The position numbers and the translations under genes were made by a program. Shown one piece after another: positions 1 to 6,365 of a stretch of DNA of 28,342 nucleotides. This DNA comes from SIG440 sp045587485. Its GTDB lineage: Bacteria > Bacillota > Clostridia > Monoglobales > Monoglobaceae. Within the stretch, counting starts at the first letter, position 1; each line of letters starts with the position of its first letter. The notes below the pieces were generated by a model that worked only from the letters and a program-made list of their open reading frames with translations, searched no databases and was not told the DNA's origin. Where the stretch lies: contig JAZNCI010000090.1 in the NCBI GenBank assembly GCA_045587485.1, forward strand, positions 1-28,342, given 5' to 3'.

Positions 1-119
1 TGATCTAAATAACTTATGGAGTAAACAAGTAACGAACAGAAGAACTAAATCTGAACCTTCTCTGATCAGTTTTTAAGACACAAATATGAGTCAAGGCGCA
101 GCAATGCGTTTGACATACA
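1..119 (+). other. Spacer upstream of 5S rRNA, with a processing-type hairpin
   Basis: No gene is visible. Because a 5S gene follows, this is probably the 23S-5S spacer, with 23S just outside the window; that is inference, as I see no recognisable 23S 3' end. Bases 90-114 form a stable stem-loop: GTCAAG pairs with TTTGAC, and CGCA pairs with TGCG around a GCAA tetraloop. It ends a few bases before the 5S gene, a usual place for an rRNA processing stem. Confidence 0.5.
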
Positions 120-235
120 TTCGGTGGCAATACCGAAGAGGTCACACCTGTTCCCATTCCGAACACAGTAGTGAAGCTCTTTAGCGCTGATGATACTTGG
201 TGGGCGACCGCCTGGGAAAGTAAGACGTCGCCGGA
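120..235 (+). rRNA. rrf: 5S ribosomal RNA
   Basis: About 116 bases with the typical 5S pattern: the internal segment around 143-170 (cacacctgttcccattccgaacac) and the 3' segment tgggcgaccgcctgggaaag are characteristic. The terminal helix I pairs bases 120-128 with 227-235. The exact ends are set from this helix and may be off by one or two bases. It is followed by tRNA-Asn and tRNA-Glu, so the three are probably processed from one rRNA operon transcript. Confidence 0.93.
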
Positions 236-241
236 ACAAAT

Positions 242-261
242 ACCGGAGCATATGCTCCGGT
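242..261 (+). repeat. 20-bp perfect palindrome between 5S and tRNA-Asn
   Basis: ACCGGAGCATATGCTCCGGT is a perfect inverted repeat just after 5S. No T-run follows, so it is more likely a processing or transcript-stabilising stem of the rRNA-tRNA precursor than a terminator. Confidence 0.6.
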
Positions 262-268
262 TATATAT

Positions 269-344
269 TCCTCCTTAGCTCAGTCGGTAGAGCGCATGAC
301 TGTTAATCATGATGTCGCTGGTTCAAGCCCAGCAGGGGGAGCCA
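269..344 (+). tRNA. tRNA-Asn (GTT)
   Basis: A full cloverleaf is visible. The acceptor arms tcctcct and aggggga pair, the anticodon stem CATGA/TCATG encloses the loop ctGTTaa, and the T arm is gctgg-ttcaagc-ccagc. Discriminator G is followed by an encoded CCA at 342-344. It lies downstream of 5S and is probably co-transcribed with it. Confidence 0.97.
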
Positions 345-347
345 CAT

Positions 348-422
348 GGCTCCGTGGTCAAGCGGTCAAGACACCGCCCTTTCACGGCGGTAACAGGGGT
401 TCGATTCCCCTCGGAGTCACCA
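348..422 (+). tRNA. tRNA-Glu (TTC)
   Basis: The acceptor stem ggctccg/cggagtc, anticodon stem ccgcc/ggcgg with loop ctTTCac, and T arm agggg-ttcgatt-cccct fit tRNA-Glu. CCA is encoded at 420-422. It starts four bases after the end of tRNA-Asn and is followed directly by a terminator. Confidence 0.97.
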
Positions 423-426
423 AAAC

Positions 427-455
427 AAAAATCCTGTCGAAAGATAGGATTTTTT
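427..455 (+). terminator. Terminator of the 5S-tRNA-Asn-tRNA-Glu unit
   Basis: aaaaatcctgtc and gataggattttt pair around a GAAA loop, followed by TTTTT-G-TTTT. It begins five bases after tRNA-Glu. The A-run on the 5' side makes it able to work in both directions. A second, inverted copy of its 5' arm lies at 504-517. Confidence 0.8.
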
Positions 456-478
456 GTTTTGTATTATTCATTTTTCAT
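455..478. repeat. Direct repeat, left copy (partner at 991-1014)
   Basis: A 24-base AT-rich segment starting tgttttgta is repeated at 991-1014 with 22 of 24 bases identical (differences at 464/1000 and 478/1014). The two copies bracket the hairpin-rich, gene-free block and may mark its borders. Confidence 0.55.
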
Positions 479-487
479 TATTCAATA

Positions 488-538
488 TTCATCATTCATT
501 AAATCGACAGGATTTTTTAATGAATAATGAATGATGAA
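488..538. repeat. ATTCATT-type inverted repeat around a copied terminator arm
   Basis: TTCATCATTCATT (488-500) and AATGAATGATGAA (526-538) are perfect 13-base inverted repeats. Between them, 504-517 is the exact reverse complement of the 5' arm (427-440) of the tRNA terminator. Related attcatt/aatgaat words fill 464-560. It looks like a noncoding repeat rather than gene remains. Confidence 0.6.
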
Positions 539-573
539 GTCGCTTCGCTAATGAATAATTAATAATTAAGGTA

Positions 574-591
574 GTTTTGCTTACGCAAAAC
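574..591. repeat. Short hairpin with TTAC loop
   Basis: GTTTTGC and GCAAAAC pair perfectly around TTAC (a GTAA tetraloop if read on the minus strand). It belongs with the hairpins at 636-652, 663-757 and 828-894, which share stems closing with C-G around TTN or TTAC loops. Confidence 0.6.
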
Positions 592-628
592 AAAAACATA
601 AAATATCTTTATCGTTCCGTTTTCCCAG

Positions 629-659
629 AAAAAACCATCGACTTTGTCGGTGCTTTTTT
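629..659. terminator. Terminator-like hairpin in gene-free block (second)
   Basis: CATCGAC (636-642) pairs with GTCGGTG (646-652) around TTT, with an A-run before and six T after. It could act in either direction. The nearest minus-strand gene whose transcript could reach it is comEC; there is no plus-strand gene between it and the tRNA terminator. Confidence 0.5.
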
Positions 660-662
660 CAA

Positions 663-757
663 TGAAATTTGCCTACGGCAAGTGAAATAACTTTGTTATG
701 AAATACACTTCGTGTATGAAATATTGCTTCGCAATATGAAAAGGCAAATTTTATTTC
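663..757. repeat. Multi-hairpin element A: tandem TGAAAT-hairpin units
   Basis: TGAAAT or TGAAAA begins units at 663, 683, 699, 717 and 737 (spacing 16-20). The first four units each hold a small perfect hairpin: gcc-tac-ggc, ataac-ttt-gttat, atacac-ttc-gtgtat and atattgc-ttc-gcaatat. Outer arms, AATTTGCC near 666-673 and GGCAAATT at 743-750, pair, so the element can fold as one long stem with side hairpins. No reading frame is supported. The function is unknown; a dispersed noncoding repeat is the simplest reading. Confidence 0.65.
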
Positions 758-785
758 ACAGTTTTCTGCAAGAAAAATATTTCAG

Positions 786-818
786 AAAAAGCACTTGTAA
801 AATGCAGGTGCTTTTTTT
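786..818. terminator. Terminator-like hairpin in gene-free block (third)
   Basis: GCACTTG (791-797) and CAGGTGC (805-811) pair, with AAAAA before and seven T after. It is usable in both directions and may be the terminator of comEC, whose stop codon is about 190 bases away on the minus-strand side. Confidence 0.55.
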
Positions 819-827
819 AACTAAATC

Positions 828-894
828 CGTCTTACGACGAAACAAATCTGCTTTACAGATGAAATCACTTTGTGATAAAAGCTGACTTAGTCGG
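828..894. repeat. Multi-hairpin element B, similar in design to element A
   Basis: Four small hairpins lie in a row, separated by A-rich linkers: cgtc-ttac-gacg (828-839), atctg-cttta-cagat (846-860), atcac-ttt-gtgat (864-876) and ctgac-tta-gtcgg (882-894). The linker gaaat and the loop type match element A although the stems differ in sequence, as expected if the fold rather than the sequence is kept. It also follows a terminator-like hairpin, as element A does. Confidence 0.6.
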
Positions 895-990
895 GATAAT
901 AGACGCATTTGATTCTATTTAAACTTATTTGAATTTCATCGTGAGTGGTGCGAACTATTTAATTAAAATATCCTTACAGCTAAACCGTTC

Positions 991-1014
991 TGTTTTGTAG
1001 TATTCATTTTTCAC
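991..1014. repeat. Direct repeat, right copy, overlapping the comEC 3' end
   Basis: This copy matches 455-478 in 22 of 24 bases. The stop codon and last codons of comEC (from 1004) fall inside it, so the end of that protein is made of repeat sequence. Confidence 0.55.
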
Positions 1015-2641
1015 ATTTAAGGTCACTTACAAATTTAAGAATTAGATATATTATAATTGCTACGCCGATGTATATAACAAATGTTATTGGTGGGATATTC
1101 TGACTATTTATATTGATAGAAAAAAAGTCTTTTCCGAAGGTATCGGCGGTGAAAATAATTATATCAAGGCAGATTTTTAAAGGATAATAAAACACCGCTG
1201 TGGCAAAATTCGGCATTATCCAGTATAAACCGCAGGCGATAAAGCCCGTGCAAAAGGTAAGAGTAACAACAGGAATAACCCACAGATTTGTAAAAAACTG
1301 AATCCACGAAATTTTGTTGAAAAACAAGGCAGAAAAATATACAGTACCGATAAAAGTTGCAATTGAAATTGAAATCGAGGATAAAAAAGCTTTTTTGAAA
1401 TAGTTTATACTTTCAGCTATTTTTGTACTTTCAGCTATTTTTGCAGATGGAGTTTCGATAGCGGGTATAAAACCTTTAAGCAGCAGGTTAAGATACCTGA
1501 AATAGACCAGAATTCCAAGGGTTGCACCAAATGAAAGTATAAGGCTTTTAGAAAATAATGCATATGGCGTAACCATTGTTATTATCAGGATTGAAAAGAA
1601 GAGTGCGTTTATCGGTGTGTGCCGTTGATGTGTAAGTGCAGCAAAAATCATTGACAGCATCATAATAGCACTTCGACAGACAGATGGTGTAAACTGTGCA
1701 GCGGAAACAAAAAGTACAATTATGGGAATCGTAAGCAGATATGCAACATTTTTGTGAGTTCGTGCTTTGATGAATAATAAGGACAAAACGGAAAATAATA
1801 TTGACAGATGCATTCCTGAAACGGCAACTATGTGCGAAAGACCGGCGTTCGAAAACTTGTTATAAAGCTCGTCAGAAAAGTCGGATTTATCACCGACAAG
1901 AATCCCTTTAAGAACAGCCGCACGCCTGACATCGTCAAAAGCAATGCCATTAGCTGCACTTACAGTTTTATTTTTAACAATATTCCCGATATCCTTTACA
2001 AGAGTAATGGGATGAAGGGGCTTTTTCAGTGTTGTTTTATTTGCATTCCCTGTTTTGCCGATGAAAAATATATTTCTTCCTCTGAGGTGGGTATAATAGT
2101 CGAAGACGTATGTATCATCATGTGTCGGCTTACTTAACTTTGTCCAGCAACATATTTCATCGCCTTCGCTGAGGAGTTTGCCACGGGCTTCGGGAATATA
2201 CATAACAATTGTTTGGGGAGAGATATATTCATCACCTGCCTGTATCACATCAAAATTAAAGTAATATGAGTATCCGCTCGATGTTTTTGTGACAGATGAA
2301 GAAATTGTGCCTGATAGCCACAGCTCGCGTTCGACATACATTCTTAATTTATTGGGAGAGAGATATTCTGCAGAAACAATGCGGAGCATTCCGGCCAAGG
2401 TGCAGAATATGAGAAACAAAAGAAGAATGAGAGGTTTAACCCTCATTTTGAATTGTGATTTGTTAAATTGTATTATAACAAGAATTATCGACAGAACAGC
2501 AAAGGCATACACAAGATAAAGAAACACTGACAAGAAAAGCTCGACAGACAGAAAGCAAAAAAGGGATATACCAAAACAGAAAGCCAAAGTCGATAGCACA
2601 AGATAATGCTTTGATGTTATAACGTGTTCTGACTTGTACAT
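1004..2641 (-). CDS. comEC: ComEC/Rec2-family DNA uptake channel protein (no metallo-beta-lactamase domain)
   Basis: ComEC forms the inner-membrane channel that carries one DNA strand into the cell during natural transformation. The 545-residue protein has three N-terminal membrane segments (about residues 10-95), then a soluble DUF4131-type region (about 100-200). The Competence domain follows, recognisable by GLSHIVAVSGMHLSIL (about residues 275-295) and many later membrane helices. It stops after the last helix, whereas ComEC of many bacteria is 700-800 residues long with a C-terminal metallo-beta-lactamase domain; that domain is absent here. The start is the ATG at 2641, behind gggagg at a good distance. 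An exact 18-bp tandem repeat (1408-1443) adds one KIAES(T/I) unit. The last codons lie in a repeat. Function in uptake is inferred from the family; other competence genes are not in view. Confidence 0.88.
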   Translation of the reverse strand: MYKSEHVITSKHYLVLSTLAFCFGISLFCFLSVELFLSVFLYLVYAFAVLSIILVIIQFNKSQFKMRVKPLILLLFLIFCTLAGMLRIVSAEYLSPNKLRMYVERELWLSGTISSSVTKTSSGYSYYFNFDVIQAGDEYISPQTIVMYIPEARGKLLSEGDEICCWTKLSKPTHDDTYVFDYYTHLRGRNIFFIGKTGNANKTTLKKPLHPITLVKDIGNIVKNKTVSAANGIAFDDVRRAAVLKGILVGDKSDFSDELYNKFSNAGLSHIVAVSGMHLSILFSVLSLLFIKARTHKNVAYLLTIPIIVLFVSAAQFTPSVCRSAIMMLSMIFAALTHQRHTPINALFFSILIITMVTPYALFSKSLILSFGATLGILVYFRYLNLLLKGFIPAIETPSAKIAESTKIAESINYFKKAFLSSISISIATFIGTVYFSALFFNKISWIQFFTNLWVIPVVTLTFCTGFIACGLYWIMPNFATAVFYYPLKICLDIIIFTADTFGKDFFSININSQNIPPITFVIYIGVAIIIYLILKFVSDLKCEK

Positions 2642-2667
2642 TGCTTAAGAACCTCCCTTTATATTCT

Positions 2668-2696
2668 ATATTACATAATAACACATTTTTCGACAA
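2668..2696 (-). promoter_or_regulatory. Candidate promoter of comEC
   Basis: On the minus strand, TTGTCG (2691-2696) and TAATAT (2668-2673) are 17 bases apart, about 30 bases upstream of the comEC start. The boxes are imperfect, and an overlapping pair TTGAAT/TTATTA is also possible. Confidence 0.4.
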
Positions 2697-2750
2697 ATAT
2701 TCAATACTGTATAATAAAATTTGAAAAATAAAAAATAGTTACAAAAAAAC

Positions 2751-2779
2751 TTGCAGAATTTTGGAATGTATGATATAAT
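2751..2779 (+). promoter_or_regulatory. Promoter of the glyS-holB-ricT operon
   Basis: TTGCAG (2751-2756) and a perfect TATAAT (2774-2779) are 17 bases apart. Transcription would start near 2786 and leave a leader of about 100 bases before glyS. Confidence 0.7.
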
Positions 2780-2784
2780 ATCTC

Positions 2785-2889
2785 CTGATTATGTATACAT
2801 TTGGATTTTAAGAAAATCGATTTAATGTTCTGCAGGCTCACGGCGGAAATTATACAAATTCAGTGGGCAGGAAAGGCTTTGTGATAAAA
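2785..2889 (+). promoter_or_regulatory. glyS 5' leader with a possible stem-loop
   Basis: About 100 bases of leader. GCTCAC (2835-2840) can pair with GTGGGC (2863-2868), closing a loop that ends at the ribosome binding site region. It is too short for a T-box, and I see neither the T-box AGGGTGGNACCGCG motif nor a following terminator. It may be unregulated. Confidence 0.3.
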
Positions 2890-4272
2890 ATGAAAAATAC
2901 TGAAAAGACAATGGAGAAAATAGTTGCTCTTTGTAAAGGGCGCGGATTTGTTTATTCAGGCTCTGAAATATATGGCGGTCTGGCAAACACCTGGGATTAT
3001 GGTCCTCTTGGTGTTGAGCTTAAAAACAATGTTAAGCGTGCATGGTGGAAAAAATTTATTCAGGAAAGTCCTTACAATGTAGGTTTGGATGCAGCTATCC
3101 TGATGAACCCTCAGACATGGGTGGCTTCAGGTCACGTTGGTGGTTTTTCTGACCCACTGATGGACTGTAAGGAATGTAAAACCCGTTTCCGTGCCGACAA
3201 ACTCATTGAAGATACTGCGGGTGTTTCGGCTGATGGCTGGTCGGATGCAAAAATGCTTGAGTTTATCAACGAACAGGAAATAAAATGTCCCAATTGCGGA
3301 AAGCATAATTTTACAGATATAAGAAAGTTCAATCTTATGTTCAAGACCTTCCAGGGTGTTACCGAGGATAGCACAAGCGAAATCTTTTTAAGACCCGAAA
3401 CAGCTCAGGGTATCTTTGTAAACTTTAAAAATGTTCAAAGAACATCTAGAAAAAAGATTCCTTTTGGCATCGGTCAGGTTGGCAAGTCGTTTCGCAACGA
3501 GATTACGCCTGGTAACTTTACCTTCAGAACCCGTGAGTTTGAACAGATGGAGCTTGAATTCTTCTGCAAGCCTGGTACAGACCTTGAATGGTTTAAATAC
3601 TGGAAGGATTTTTGTAAAAACTGGTTGCTTTCATTGGATATTAAGGAAGAAAACATCAAAATGCGTGACCACGAGCAGGAAGAACTTTCGCATTACAGTA
3701 ACGCAACAACCGATATTGAATTTATGTTCCCCTTTGGCTGGGGTGAGCTTTGGGGTATTGCTGACCGTACAGATTTTGACCTTACTCAGCACAGCAATCA
3801 CAGTGGCGAAAAGCTTGACTACAACGACCCTGAAACAAACGAAAAGTATACACCCTACTGTGTTGAGCCATCGCTTGGAGCAGACCGTGTAACACTTGCA
3901 TTTATGGTAGAGGCATATGATGAAGAGGTTATTGATGCAGAGAAGAACGATATCCGTACAGTTATGAGATTTCATCCGGCTCTTGCACCAATCAAGGCAG
4001 CAGTTCTTCCCTTGTCAAAGAAGCTTGCCGAGGGCGCAGGTGAGGTATATTCAAAGCTGTCGGGTGAGTTTATGTGCGAATATGATGAAGCTGGAAGTAT
4101 TGGAAAAAGATACCGCAGACAGGACGAAATTGGTACACCTTTCTGTATCACATATGATTTTGAATCCGAAGAGGATGCGTCTGTTACAGTCCGTCACCGT
4201 GATACTATGGAGCAGGAACGTGTCAAGATTGATGACCTTGTTGCATATATAAATGAAAGAATTAAGTTTTAG
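2890..4272 (+). CDS. glyS: Glycyl-tRNA synthetase (dimeric, class II)
   Basis: This enzyme charges tRNA-Gly with glycine at the cost of ATP. The 460-residue protein is the single-chain dimeric type, not the alpha/beta type. Visible marks are GSEIYGGLANTWDYGPLG near the N-terminus, a zinc-binding pair of CxxC motifs (C93/C96 and C133/C136), RPETAQGIF, a class II motif 2 around residues 200-225 (FRNEITPGNFTFRTREFEQM), and motif 3 GVEPSLGADR near residue 325. A C-terminal anticodon-binding domain follows. I chose ATG at 2890 because the first residues (MKNTEKTMEKIV) match the usual start. An in-frame GTG at 2881 has a better distance to AGGA (2869-2872) and is a real alternative. It is first in an operon with holB, 26 bases downstream. 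Confidence 0.97.
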   Translation: MKNTEKTMEKIVALCKGRGFVYSGSEIYGGLANTWDYGPLGVELKNNVKRAWWKKFIQESPYNVGLDAAILMNPQTWVASGHVGGFSDPLMDCKECKTRFRADKLIEDTAGVSADGWSDAKMLEFINEQEIKCPNCGKHNFTDIRKFNLMFKTFQGVTEDSTSEIFLRPETAQGIFVNFKNVQRTSRKKIPFGIGQVGKSFRNEITPGNFTFRTREFEQMELEFFCKPGTDLEWFKYWKDFCKNWLLSLDIKEENIKMRDHEQEELSHYSNATTDIEFMFPFGWGELWGIADRTDFDLTQHSNHSGEKLDYNDPETNEKYTPYCVEPSLGADRVTLAFMVEAYDEEVIDAEKNDIRTVMRFHPALAPIKAAVLPLSKKLAEGAGEVYSKLSGEFMCEYDEAGSIGKRYRRQDEIGTPFCITYDFESEEDASVTVRHRDTMEQERVKIDDLVAYINERIKF

Positions 4273-4298
4273 TATAAAGATAAAAGGATGGTAAGGTA

Positions 4299-5309
4299 AT
4301 GCTTTCAGCCGTTACGGGTCATAATAAAGTAAAGAATGTCCTGACACTTGTGGTTGCTGAAAACCGTGTGGGGCACGCATATATTTTCGAAGGCCCCCGT
4401 GGCGTAGGAAGGCAGACTATGGCAAAGGAGTTTGCAAGGCTGCTCCTTTGTGAAACCCCCATAGACGGAGAACCGTGCGGTGAGTGCAAAAGTTGTAATA
4501 TGTGTTCCTCTGGCAACCATCCAGATGTGCAGGTTATAACCAATCAGCTTTATGATGAATCAAAAAAATCGACAGATATATTGGTTGATACTGTACGAAA
4601 TATGAAAAAGGATATTTTCATAAAACCCTATGCGTCAGAACGCAAGATTTATATTGTGCCAAACGCCGACACAATGAATATGTATGCCCAGAATAGCTTG
4701 CTGAAGGTTTTGGAGGAACCTCCTGATTATTGTACAATAATCCTGATTGCAGAAAATTCAAATTTATTTCTGCCTACAATACTGTCACGTGCGGTACCTC
4801 TTAAATTCTATCCGCTTGCAGACAACCAGATAATAGATTATATTAAAGCAGGGTATCCGGAGTTAGGTGAACAAAGCGTGGCTCTGGCAGCAATGAGTGG
4901 TGGCTGTATAGGCAGAGCAAAAGAACTTGCAGAGTCAGGCGAGGTTATAAAGCTCAGGGACGAGCTGTATTTGCGGATTCTGGCACTTTCAGAAAAGCGA
5001 AACCGTTCGATTTATGATTTAATGCTGTTTTTAAAGCACAACAAGGATGATTTAAAGCTTGTTATGGATATACTGCAGAGTATGTTCCGTGACATTATGC
5101 TTGCAAAACAGTCAGAGGAAAGTGCCGGTATCAGCAATCTCGACAAAATATCCGATATAAAAAGTCTTGCTGACAAAATCTGTATGAGAACGCCTGTTAA
5201 GCTGCTGGAGATTTTAATAAAGTACAACGAATATTTATCAAGAAATATAAGCTATGCTCAGATTGCACAATGTATGAGCGTGGAGCTTTGGGAGGCAATA
5301 CATGACTGA
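4299..5309 (+). CDS. holB: DNA polymerase III delta-prime subunit (clamp loader)
   Basis: This is a subunit of the clamp loader that places the sliding clamp on DNA. The 336-residue protein has a P-loop region GPRGVGRQT (residues 32-40) and a zinc module C51-x8-C60-x2-C63-x2-C66. It also has the conserved LLKVLEEPP and an SR motif (TILSRA), followed by the clamp-loader lid and collar. In the P-loop the usual lysine is Arg (R38), so ATP binding is probably lost; this fits delta-prime, which does not need to hydrolyse ATP in known loaders, and argues against DnaX, which is also longer. The start at 4299 follows ggatggtaagg. It overlaps ricT by eight bases, as holB and the yaaT-type gene are often neighbours in Firmicutes. 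Confidence 0.93.
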   Translation: MLSAVTGHNKVKNVLTLVVAENRVGHAYIFEGPRGVGRQTMAKEFARLLLCETPIDGEPCGECKSCNMCSSGNHPDVQVITNQLYDESKKSTDILVDTVRNMKKDIFIKPYASERKIYIVPNADTMNMYAQNSLLKVLEEPPDYCTIILIAENSNLFLPTILSRAVPLKFYPLADNQIIDYIKAGYPELGEQSVALAAMSGGCIGRAKELAESGEVIKLRDELYLRILALSEKRNRSIYDLMLFLKHNKDDLKLVMDILQSMFRDIMLAKQSEESAGISNLDKISDIKSLADKICMRTPVKLLEILIKYNEYLSRNISYAQIAQCMSVELWEAIHD

Positions 5310-6162
5310 GGTTATAGGTGTTAAATTTAATAAAGCCGGCAAGGTGTATTACTTTGACCCCAAGGGGCAGAAACTTAGCATCGGTGATGGTGTTGTGGTT
5401 GAAACCTCAAGAGGTGTGGAGTTTGGTTTTGTTGCAGTTAAAAATAAAGAGGTTACAGACAATGAGATTGTTGCACCACTTAAACCCATAATTCGCAAGG
5501 CGACACCGGCTGATTTTGAAAAACTGGAAAAGAACAAGGCTAAGGAAAAAGAGGCATTTGATATTGCGGTAAAAAAAATTCAGGAGCATAACTTGGATAT
5601 GAAACTTATCAATACCGAGTATACTTTTGATGGAAGTAAAATTTTGTTTTATTTTACTGCAGATGGTAGAGTTGATTTCCGTGAGCTTGTAAAAACCCTG
5701 GCAGGGATTTTTCGAACAAGAATCGAGCTCAGACAGATGGGTGTCCGTGACGAGGCAAAGACTCTTGGTGCAATCAGCATTTGCGGAAGGCCGTTGTGCT
5801 GTTCGACTTTTCTGAATGATTTTCATTCGGTTTCTATCAGGATGGCAAAGGACCAAGGATTGTCTCTTAACCCCACGAAAATTTCGGGTATTTGCGGCAG
5901 ACTTATGTGCTGCCTTGAATATGAACAGCCTGCATATGAAGACCTTTTGAAAAAGGTGCCTGGCAAGGGTGCTTTGATAGAGTATGACGGTCAGCGCGGT
6001 ACTGTTACCGAAGTATTTGTTCTGAAAGGTCTCATCAAGGTTAAGTTTGGTACTCACGAGGAGCCTTCATTTAAAATTCTGGATTCAAGGGATGTAAAAA
6101 TTCTTAAAAAAGGTAAGGCAGAACCCGTAGGCGAAATCCCAGAGGAACTGAAGGAAGACTAA
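5302..6162 (+). CDS. ricT: RicT/YaaT, PSP1-domain protein of the Ric (Y) complex
   Basis: In Bacillus subtilis RicT (YaaT), with RicA and RicF, binds iron-sulfur clusters and directs RNase Y to certain mRNAs, affecting sporulation, competence and biofilm formation. The 286-residue protein has the PSP1 core with two cysteine groups: C161-GRPL-CC (166-167) and C198-GRLM-CC (203-204), the pattern of the family. The first 60 residues hold VKFNKAGKVYYFDPKG and the GDGVVVET strand typical of PSP1 proteins. The start codon lies inside the end of holB, which suggests translational coupling. A strong terminator follows directly. RicA and RicF are not in the window, so participation in the complex is inferred from the family. 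Confidence 0.93.
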   Translation: MTEVIGVKFNKAGKVYYFDPKGQKLSIGDGVVVETSRGVEFGFVAVKNKEVTDNEIVAPLKPIIRKATPADFEKLEKNKAKEKEAFDIAVKKIQEHNLDMKLINTEYTFDGSKILFYFTADGRVDFRELVKTLAGIFRTRIELRQMGVRDEAKTLGAISICGRPLCCSTFLNDFHSVSIRMAKDQGLSLNPTKISGICGRLMCCLEYEQPAYEDLLKKVPGKGALIEYDGQRGTVTEVFVLKGLIKVKFGTHEEPSFKILDSRDVKILKKGKAEPVGEIPEELKED

Positions 6163-6170
6163 AATATTTA

Positions 6171-6207
6171 AACGCCAGCTATGCAAATGTATAGCTGGCG
6201 TTTTTTT
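6171..6207 (+). terminator. Terminator of glyS-holB-ricT
   Basis: AACGCCAGCTAT and ATAGCTGGCGTT pair perfectly around a short loop and are followed by T7. It starts eight bases after the ricT stop codon. Confidence 0.93.
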
Positions 6208-6231
6208 GAGGTAGAGTATAAAAACAAATCC

Positions 6232-6260
6232 TTTACATTTGATAAAAAATATGTTACAAT
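6232..6260 (+). promoter_or_regulatory. Promoter of the smc-ftsY operon
   Basis: TTTACA (6232-6237) and TACAAT (6255-6260) are 17 bases apart, just after the ricT terminator and about 105 bases before smc. Confidence 0.65.
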
Positions 6261-6326
6261 AAAATATCATATTTTATTCTGGTGGAGTAGTGCCTTTTTG
6301 TATTTTTAATATAATTTCACATCAGC

Positions 6327-6357
6327 GGAAACTAAATTAAAGTTTCCAAAGAGGAGG
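6327..6357 (+). promoter_or_regulatory. Hairpin next to the smc ribosome binding site
   Basis: GGAAACT (6327-6333) and AGTTTCC (6341-6347) form a perfect seven-base stem that ends just before the strong site gaggagg (6351-6357). The stem leaves the site free and could protect the 5' end of the message or hold the site open. The gene then starts with TTG at 6366, eight bases on. Confidence 0.45.
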
Positions 6358-6365
6358 TAATTTTT

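Noticed and set aside
66..251. Minus-strand frame over the 5S region
   Set aside because: Antisense to the 5S rRNA gene.
296..527. Two overlapping plus-strand frames over the tRNA-Asn/tRNA-Glu region
   Set aside because: They are translations of the tRNA genes and their terminator, with no ribosome binding site.
663..894. CRISPR array
   Set aside because: Units are 16-20 bases with differing hairpins; there are no constant repeats with unique spacers and no cas genes.
2790..2815. Six-codon frame MYTFGF in the glyS leader as a Gly-sensing peptide
   Set aside because: A single Gly codon, no ribosome binding site and no attenuator hairpin after it.
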